Shown here: piece by piece, positions 1 to 4,391 of the stretch
How positions within the stretch are numbered: position 1 is the stretch's first letter
Layout: the number at the start of each line of letters is the position of its first letter
From: Burkholderiales bacterium
GTDB lineage: Bacteria; Pseudomonadota; Gammaproteobacteria; Burkholderiales; Usitatibacteraceae
Assembly: GCA_025350945.1 (NCBI GenBank)
Contig: JANXWW010000059.1
Span: 1 to 7,417 of the forward strand
Direction: 5' to 3'
DNA length: 7,417 nt
The notes under the pieces: generated by a model
Seen by the model: only the letters and a program-made list of their open reading frames with translations
Databases searched by the model: none
Told to the model about the DNA's origin: nothing
Program-made: the position numbers and the translations under genes

Positions 1-292
1 TGGTGTAGGTCGCCACATCTTGCAGCACATCACCGGGCTTGGCGGTGATTGCGTTCTGTAATGATTCTTTACCCGCGACAACGATAATTTTGCTGCGCTC
101 CAGGCGAATATTGAGTGGATTATCTGCCGCGCCTTTTGCCACCACATTTGCCACCACATTTGCCAGCACATTTGCCACCACATTTTTTGCCGCAGACGCG
201 CCCGTGTCATTCGCCATCAGCGAGTAACAAACTATGCAGACCGCTATCGCCGTATGACCACGAAACGGACCACTAAACGCACGACCCAACAT
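1..292 (-). CDS. Secreted DUF11-like (conserved-repeat) protein, N-terminal part only
   Basis: The reading frame opens with ATG at 292-290 and runs off the left edge of the window after 97 codons. A purine-rich AGGGGG lies six bases before the ATG and serves as ribosome binding site. The N-terminus has basic residues (R4, R11) and then a hydrophobic stretch at about residues 14-27 (HTAIAVCIVCYSLMA), which reads as a signal peptide with likely cleavage after SLMA; export to the periplasm or beyond is inferred. Residues 37-53 are four near-identical VVAN units encoded by a 12-bp tandem repeat. After that, LNIRLERSKIIVV and AKPGDVLQDVATYT resemble the start of DUF11/conserved-repeat domains, where the pattern 'KPGDV..Y.ATYTN' is typical. 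The molecular function of such proteins is generally unknown; cell-surface or envelope roles are common suggestions. The plus-strand ORF in this region is a shadow. The CDS is well supported, the family name only moderately. Confidence 0.6.
   Translation of the reverse strand, partial: MLGRAFSGPFRGHTAIAVCIVCYSLMANDTGASAAKNVVANVLANVVANVVAKGAADNPLNIRLERSKIIVVAGKESLQNAITAKPGDVLQDVATYT
135..182. repeat. Four tandem copies of a 12-bp unit inside the DUF11-like gene
   Basis: The unit tttgccaccaca occurs at 135-146, 147-158, 159-170 (one substitution, ccagca) and 171-182. On the minus strand it encodes VVAN-type tetrapeptides. Because the period is a multiple of three, gain or loss of a copy would change protein length without shifting frame. 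It lies between the signal peptide and the first recognisable domain, where a flexible spacer would be tolerated. Confidence 0.9.
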
Positions 293-628
293 TCCCTACC
301 CCCTATTTGCCTGCTGTCCTTTTCACCACATGATTTGCGGGAACCTAATGCATCCACAAATCGCTCAAATATCAATCCGTACAATTCTAATATTTATCAA
401 TCAACAACACATTGCCGTGAGGACTTTAACCTAGCCTGCAGCATAGCGAGTGTCAACTTTTGTAATAAATTAAGAATGTCTCGTTAACTATTGTATTAAA
501 TACGTTTTTTTTGCTATCGGCATATAAATTTTAAAGTGCATTTAAATAATCGTACTACTTAAGAACGTTATTTCGCAATCACTCTCAATGTCATTACGCT
601 ACTTTTGTCGCCAAAGCGTGCACAAGTT
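293..628. other. A+T-rich intergenic stretch without a credible gene
   Basis: No reading frame here looks like a protein. The one plus-strand frame that crosses it (254-487) overlaps the DUF11-like gene and has a low-complexity, Thr/Ser/Asn-rich composition without hydrophobic core or motif. The part from about 460 to 560 is very rich in A and T, with a run of T at 505-512. Apart from the minus-strand promoter candidate at 428-456, I see no RNA gene, repeat or terminator. It separates the divergent DUF11-like gene and tRNA gene. Confidence 0.6.
428..456 (-). promoter_or_regulatory. Possible sigma-70 promoter for the DUF11-like gene
   Basis: Read on the minus strand, a perfect TTGACA -35 hexamer (456-451) is followed after 17 bases by TAGGTT (433-428), a weak -10 matching the consensus at three of six positions. 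It points at the DUF11-like start codon at 292 and would leave a leader of roughly 130 bases. The exact -35 and ideal spacing argue for it; the poor -10 argues against it. Confidence 0.4.
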
Positions 629-657
629 TCGACATATCGCCAATGCCCGGCTATAAT
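629..657 (+). promoter_or_regulatory. Sigma-70 promoter of the tRNA-Ser gene
   Basis: TCGACA (629-634, five of six matches to TTGACA) and a perfect TATAAT (652-657) are separated by exactly 17 bases. Transcription would start near 664, leaving a leader of about 20 bases before the mature tRNA at 686. This is close to the strongest arrangement possible for a housekeeping promoter and fits a stable RNA gene. Confidence 0.8.
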
Positions 658-685
658 TGTGGTTCGCGAAAGCGAGTGACCCTGC

Positions 686-776
686 GGAGAGGTGGCAGAG
701 TGGTCGAATGCACCAGACTCGAAATCTGGCGTACGGTTTTACCGTACCGTGAGTTCGAATCTCACCCTCTCCGCCA
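686..776 (+). tRNA. tRNA-Ser (anticodon CGA)
   Basis: This is a full class II (long variable arm) tRNA that reads UCG codons. The acceptor stem GGAGAGG (686-692) pairs with CCTCTCC, followed by the discriminator G and an encoded CCA (774-776). The anticodon stem CCAGA/TCTGG encloses the loop CTCGAAA, giving anticodon CGA. The variable arm gtacggt-ttt-accgtac can form a perfect seven-base-pair stem. The T-loop TTCGAAT is canonical. The same acceptor sequence and anticodon loop occur in E. coli serU, as I remember it. The gene stands alone with its own promoter and terminator. tRNA-Ser genes are frequent island integration sites, but no integrase or duplicated 3' end is visible in this window. 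Confidence 0.97.
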
Positions 777-782
777 AACACG

Positions 783-803
783 AAACCCCGCAAGGGGTTT
801 TTT
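783..803 (+). terminator. Intrinsic terminator after tRNA-Ser
   Basis: AAACCCC (783-789) and GGGGTTT (794-800) form a seven-base-pair stem closed by a GCAA tetraloop, and the descending arm merges into six T residues (798-803). It starts seven bases after the tRNA CCA end and isolates the tRNA from the binding-protein gene downstream. Confidence 0.9.
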
Positions 804-938
804 GTTGAGCGAATAACTTTAACCTGTCAACGTTCGCGCCGATCTTTGATTTTCCAGATATAGCTAAGCTACCATACTGGATTTGAAGAATATTTCATCT
901 GCAAACTTTCATTGCAATTTTGCGCTGAAAAGTACGCC

Positions 939-956
939 TACGTGATGTGTTACGTA
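939..956. repeat. Short inverted repeat upstream of the binding-protein gene
   Basis: TACGT (939-943) and ACGTA (952-956) are inverted around an eight-base centre and overlap a TATAAA at 955-960. It sits about 50 bases before the preferred GTG start. It could be an operator or half of a promoter region, but the arms are only five bases long and no matching -35 is seen. Confidence 0.25.
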
Positions 957-1003
957 TAAAATAAAATTTTATGTATCTTCGAATAATAAATGGAGAAAGT
1001 ACT

Positions 1004-2161
1004 GTGACAAAACTTATAAAGCAAATATGCATATCCGTTGCACTGACTGGCCTGCTTTATGCCCTGCCCCATGCCCAACCCAGCGCAATCGCACAAGGTG
1101 TCACCGCGAATGAAATTCTGATCGGTCAGACCGCAGGCTACACCGGCATCGTTGCAGGCCCCGTGGCTGAAACCATTGCCGGCGCGCGGCTCTATATTGA
1201 TTCGATCAATGCCAACGGCGGCGTGCGCGGACGAAAGATTCGCCTGGAAACAATGGATGATGCATTTGATCCCAAAAAATCAGCAGAAAACGCGCGCATT
1301 CTGATCAAGGAGAAAAAAGTTTTTGCGCTGTTTTTAAACCGTGGCACACCGACAACAGAGGCCGTTCTGCCCATTATTAAAGAAACGGGCACGCCGCTGA
1401 TTGCACCTTCCACCGGCGCCATGGTTTTTCATAAACCGGTGAACCCGCTGGTGTTCAATGTTCGCTCCACTTATTTTGGCGAAGGTGAAAAAGCGATTGC
1501 TCAATTAGTCAATCAAGGCGTTAAAAAAATTGCCATCATTCACGTTGATGATTCGTTCGGAAAAGATTGTCTTGCCGGCTATCTCAGTGGTTTAAAAACA
1601 GCTGGCGTGCAACCGCTGGGCGTGTTTGCCTATGACCGAGTGAAAGCTGATGTATCCGAAGCCGTTGCAAAGGCCATAGCACTTGATCCACAGGCCATTG
1701 TCACGGTAGGTGCAACCAAACCCGTAGCAGCCATTGTGAAAGCATTTCGCGCCAAAGGCTCGTATGCGCCGGTGGTTACGATGTCAAATGTGAGTGCGCA
1801 ATCGTTTGTGAAAGAACTTGGCGAATTGGGGCCTGGCGTCATCGTGATGCAAGTCTTCCCCGATCCGCGCAAAGTTTCTTCGCCACTCGCGCGCGAGATG
1901 CAGGCACTGGCCGAAAACAAAAAAGATTTTCAGTTCTCACACTTGGCGCTTGAAGGTTTTGCTGCGGCAAAAGTATTGGTGGAAGGACTAAAGCGTGCCG
2001 GCAAAAATCCAACGCGCGAATCATTTATCGCAGGTCTTGAAGGCATGAAAAATTATGACCTGGGCGGTGGGCTCACGTTGAACTACAGCGCAGAAGATCA
2101 TACGGGCTTGAGTTTTGTTGAAGCCTCGATTATTAACAAAAAGGGTTTGTTTACGCAGTAG
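1004..2161 (+). CDS. Periplasmic substrate-binding protein of a branched-chain amino acid-type ABC transporter (LivJ-like)
   Basis: A 385-residue periplasmic binding protein of the type 1 fold (Peripla_BP_6, Leu/Ile/Val-binding class), expected to capture a small amino-acid-like ligand for an inner-membrane ABC importer. The frame is open from ATG 971, but that codon has no ribosome binding site and would put eleven polar residues before the signal peptide. GTG 1004 has GGAG (992-995) eight bases upstream and begins directly with the signal peptide VTKLIKQICISVALTGLL, so it is preferred. Cleavage is likely after SAIA, about residue 30. The mature protein begins with the family pattern ILIGQTAGYTG, followed by GARLYIDSINANGGVRGRKI, then a second lobe from VKKIAIIHVDDSFGKD. 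Length and order are normal for the family. No permease or ATPase gene is adjacent, so it is an orphan here; the ligand cannot be read from the sequence. I see no convincing promoter in 804-1003. Confidence 0.88.
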   Translation: MTKLIKQICISVALTGLLYALPHAQPSAIAQGVTANEILIGQTAGYTGIVAGPVAETIAGARLYIDSINANGGVRGRKIRLETMDDAFDPKKSAENARILIKEKKVFALFLNRGTPTTEAVLPIIKETGTPLIAPSTGAMVFHKPVNPLVFNVRSTYFGEGEKAIAQLVNQGVKKIAIIHVDDSFGKDCLAGYLSGLKTAGVQPLGVFAYDRVKADVSEAVAKAIALDPQAIVTVGATKPVAAIVKAFRAKGSYAPVVTMSNVSAQSFVKELGELGPGVIVMQVFPDPRKVSSPLAREMQALAENKKDFQFSHLALEGFAAAKVLVEGLKRAGKNPTRESFIAGLEGMKNYDLGGGLTLNYSAEDHTGLSFVEASIINKKGLFTQ

Positions 2162-2194
2162 CACTGACACACTGCCGAAAGTCAAAACCCTGCA

Positions 2195-2266
2195 ACTGGC
2201 GTGCTTTTTGAGCTATTTTTGCTTGGAAATGCGCGCCAGTGGCGGGCTTTGGTTTTATTTTCTTTA
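2195..2266 (+). terminator. Possible terminator hairpin after the binding-protein gene
   Basis: ACTGGCGTGC (2195-2204) and GCGCGCCAGT (2231-2240) are complementary over ten positions with one G-T wobble, separated by a 26-base loop that itself contains two T runs. The downstream bases to 2266 are T-rich but interrupted. The hairpin starts 33 bases after the stop codon and lies between convergent genes, so it could end plus-strand transcription. The large loop and imperfect T tract keep confidence low; a shorter hairpin GCGCC-AGT-GGCG is an alternative. Confidence 0.35.
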
Positions 2267-2340
2267 TTGATCCAACCTTCTCTCTCAGGAGAGGAAGTTA
2301 ACCACCGGATGATTTAGCGACTGAAAATAAAATATTTCTC

Positions 2341-4197
2341 CTACCGCCCCCGCATAAACAATTTATCCAGATCATGCAACGCAAACTGATACCACGTCGG
2401 CCGACCATGATTGCATTGGCCGCTCCGCTCAGTGGCTTCCATGTCGCGCAGTAACGCATTCATTTCCGGAATCGCCAGCTGACGATTGGCACGCACTGCA
2501 CCGTGACACGCCATCGTGCCTAAAATTTCGTCGCGCTTTTCAGTGAGCGCGCGTGATGCGCCGTGTTCGGCTAAATCATCCAGCAACTCGCGCAACATCG
2601 CGGGTGCATCCAGGCTCGGCAACATCGCGGGCACAGCGCGGATCGCGATTTCGGTTGGCGAGAGCGCGGCTAAATCAAAACCGAGCTGCTCAAAAAACGG
2701 GCGATGGGCTGCCACCAATTGCATGTCGCGTTCACCGAGTGCGACGGCGATTGGCGCGATCAATGGCTGTGAAGCGAGCTGATTTAAATCGAGTGCGGTT
2801 TTCAGTTTTTCATAAACAATGCGCTCGTGCGCAGCGTGCATATCGACCAGCACCAGGCCGTGTGTGTTTTGCGCGAGGATGTAAATGCCGTGAAGCTGCG
2901 CAAGTGCGAAACCGAGTGGCGGGAACTCTTGATGAATTGGCTCGCTACGGTGGAAATCCAGCGCAACAGCCGCATTACCGTTTGAAAATTGCGAAGCACT
3001 TTCGCCGCGCAGCACTTCATAAAAAGCATTCGGTTCACTTGCATTGAGCTGCGTAAAACTTTGCTGCACACCACGTTGCCACGATCGCGGATTTGCCACC
3101 GGCGCGGCCTGCATTTGCGCGCCACGATTGGTAATCCACGCCAGCGGATTCGCTATCGCAGGTGCTAAGCTGACGGCGGACCTGGATAACGCTTTATTCA
3201 GCGCATGAAATACAAACTGATGCACGGCGCGCGAATCGCGAAAGCGCACCTCGGCTTTGGTCGGATGCACATTCACATCAACCATCGATGGATCAAGATT
3301 TAAATACAGTGCATAGGCTGGATGGCGGCCGCCGTGCAACACATCGGAATACGCTTCGCGAATCGCGTGCACTAATAATTTATCGCGCACAAATCGGCCA
3401 TTTACAAACAAATATTGTTGATCGCGGCCAGCGCGTGAATAGCGCGGCAAACCAATCCAGCCGACAATCGAAAATGCAGCGGCACGCTCATCAATCTCGG
3501 CACTCGCTGCCCCAAAATCATCACCCAAAATGGCGGTGACCCGCGCCAATGGTGTGCCTGCATGCAGCTGCCATAGCCGTCGCCCGTTATGCGTGAGGCT
3601 CACGGCGACATCCGGCACCGCGAGCGCCAGGCGTTGCGCCACATCTTCGCAATGGCCAAATTCGGTTGCTTCAGTTTTCAGAAATTTGCGGCGCGCGGGT
3701 GTATTAAAAAATAAATCTTCCGCACTCACCACGGTGCCACGTTCGAGCGCAGCCGCTTCAATCGCCGATGCATCGCCGCCCACGACTTCAAATCGCGATG
3801 CATGTGTGGCACCTGCCGCGCGACTCAAAATACTCAATCGCGAAATCGCGGCCAGACTCGCCAGCGCTTCACCGCGAAAGCCCAGACTGGCGACGCGCTC
3901 CAGATCATCGAGCACTTCAATTTTGCTGGTCGCATGGCGCGCCACGGCAAGCGGCAATTCGTCTGCGGCAATGCCGCGCCCATCATCAGCAATACGAATT
4001 CGTTTGATGCCGCCCTGTGCTAAATCTATATCGATTTCAGTGGCACCGGCATCAAGGCTGTTTTCCAATAATTCTTTTAACGCCGCAGCAGGCCGCTCCA
4101 CCACTTCGCCAGCGGCGATTTGATTGATGAGCAGTTCGGGCAGGATACGAATGGAGGCGGGATTATTCAAGATACGAGGCGAAAAAATTAAAGTCAA
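2341..4197 (-). CDS. mutL: DNA mismatch repair protein MutL, endonuclease-type
   Basis: MutL couples MutS mismatch recognition to strand incision and removal. The N-terminal GHKL ATPase is complete: KELLENSLDAGAT with catalytic Glu42 and Asn46, DDGRGI (71-76), ATSKI (89-93), SLGFRGEAL (104-112), QYLFVNGRFV (261-270) and HPTKAEVRF (311-319). A variable linker spans about 340-425. The C-terminal domain has DMHAAHERIVYE (452-463), matching the DQHA(X)2E(X)4E metal-binding motif, plus ACHGAVR (563-569), CNHGRP (595-600) and FMR (614-616). These define the latent nicking endonuclease of MutL in bacteria without MutH; E. coli MutL lacks them. At 618 residues the length is normal. The start is odd: the frame has no ATG or GTG near its 5' end and an in-frame TGA lies at 4203-4201. 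TTG 4197 is the outermost start; TTG 4170, giving a protein starting NNPASIRILPELL after its Met, fits family N-termini better. It converges with the binding-protein gene; miaA is not visible nearby. Confidence 0.96.
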   Translation of the reverse strand: MTLIFSPRILNNPASIRILPELLINQIAAGEVVERPAAALKELLENSLDAGATEIDIDLAQGGIKRIRIADDGRGIAADELPLAVARHATSKIEVLDDLERVASLGFRGEALASLAAISRLSILSRAAGATHASRFEVVGGDASAIEAAALERGTVVSAEDLFFNTPARRKFLKTEATEFGHCEDVAQRLALAVPDVAVSLTHNGRRLWQLHAGTPLARVTAILGDDFGAASAEIDERAAAFSIVGWIGLPRYSRAGRDQQYLFVNGRFVRDKLLVHAIREAYSDVLHGGRHPAYALYLNLDPSMVDVNVHPTKAEVRFRDSRAVHQFVFHALNKALSRSAVSLAPAIANPLAWITNRGAQMQAAPVANPRSWQRGVQQSFTQLNASEPNAFYEVLRGESASQFSNGNAAVALDFHRSEPIHQEFPPLGFALAQLHGIYILAQNTHGLVLVDMHAAHERIVYEKLKTALDLNQLASQPLIAPIAVALGERDMQLVAAHRPFFEQLGFDLAALSPTEIAIRAVPAMLPSLDAPAMLRELLDDLAEHGASRALTEKRDEILGTMACHGAVRANRQLAIPEMNALLRDMEATERSGQCNHGRPTWYQFALHDLDKLFMRGR

Positions 4198-4204
4198 TTT
4201 TCAT
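4163..4204 (-). other. 13-codon upstream ORF overlapping the mutL start
   Basis: ATG at 4204-4202 opens a short frame, MKIDFNFFASYLE, ending at TAA 4165-4163. It is offset from the mutL frame and covers both candidate mutL TTG codons (4197 and 4170); its stop falls just after TTG 4170. This resembles a leader peptide positioned for translational coupling, but there is no good Shine-Dalgarno sequence before its ATG (only GGG nine bases upstream). It could instead mark a frameshift near the gene start. Confidence 0.3.
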
Positions 4205-4275
4205 TTTAACGCACCCGTGATGTTGGCACGACTTGAATCAACGTTCGCTCATCGCAAGTAATATGTGAGCGAGAT

Positions 4276-4314
4276 GCACACTAAATTCGCACACTGAATT
4301 CGCACACTGAATTC
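4276..4314. repeat. 13-bp tandem repeat between mutL and the GGDEF-EAL gene
   Basis: AATTCGCACACTG occurs twice exactly (4284-4296 and 4297-4309), with a partial copy before (GCACACT, 4276-4282) and after (AATTC, 4310-4314), giving about three periods. It lies in the divergent intergenic region about 80 bases before the GGDEF-EAL start and about 80 from the mutL start. It could be a set of same-face-displaced protein sites or a replication-slippage product; no known operator is recognised. Confidence 0.85.
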
Positions 4315-4391
4315 ACGGAAAATGGTAGATTACTGTGCATCAAGATTAACCCTGCCAAAAATAACAAGCTAACCTTTTTCAAGAGATCAAG

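Noticed and set aside
39..227. Plus-strand ORF with FATTFATTFASTF repeats
   Set aside because: It is the shadow of the 12-bp repeat in the minus-strand DUF11-like gene, has no ribosome binding site and no domain.
254..487. Plus-strand ORF of 77 residues
   Set aside because: It overlaps the DUF11-like 5' end, is low-complexity and has no ribosome binding site or recognisable feature.
686..776. Genomic-island attachment site at tRNA-Ser
   Set aside because: No integrase and no second copy of the tRNA 3' end is visible in the window, and downstream genes look like normal chromosomal genes.
599..793. Minus-strand ORF of 64 residues containing GEGEIRTHGTVK
   Set aside because: It is the antisense of tRNA-Ser; this EGEIRTHG-type peptide is a familiar misannotation produced by tRNA-Ser genes.
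918..930. Exact 13-mer ttttgcgctgaaa shared with 7008-7020
   Set aside because: A single 13-base match between two places in 7.4 kb is roughly expected by chance, and the two contexts (upstream of one gene, downstream of others) differ.
3530..4123. Long plus-strand ORF of 197 residues inside mutL
   Set aside because: It is antisense to the conserved ATPase domain of mutL and is very rich in Ser, Arg and Ala.
4224..4237. Sigma-54-like TGGCACG before the GGDEF-EAL gene
   Set aside because: The following element is TTGA two bases later rather than TTGC four bases later, so the -24/-12 spacing and GC are wrong.
4276..4314. CRISPR or iteron interpretation of the 13-bp repeat
   Set aside because: The copies are directly abutting without spacers, fewer than three are complete, and there is no cas or replication gene.
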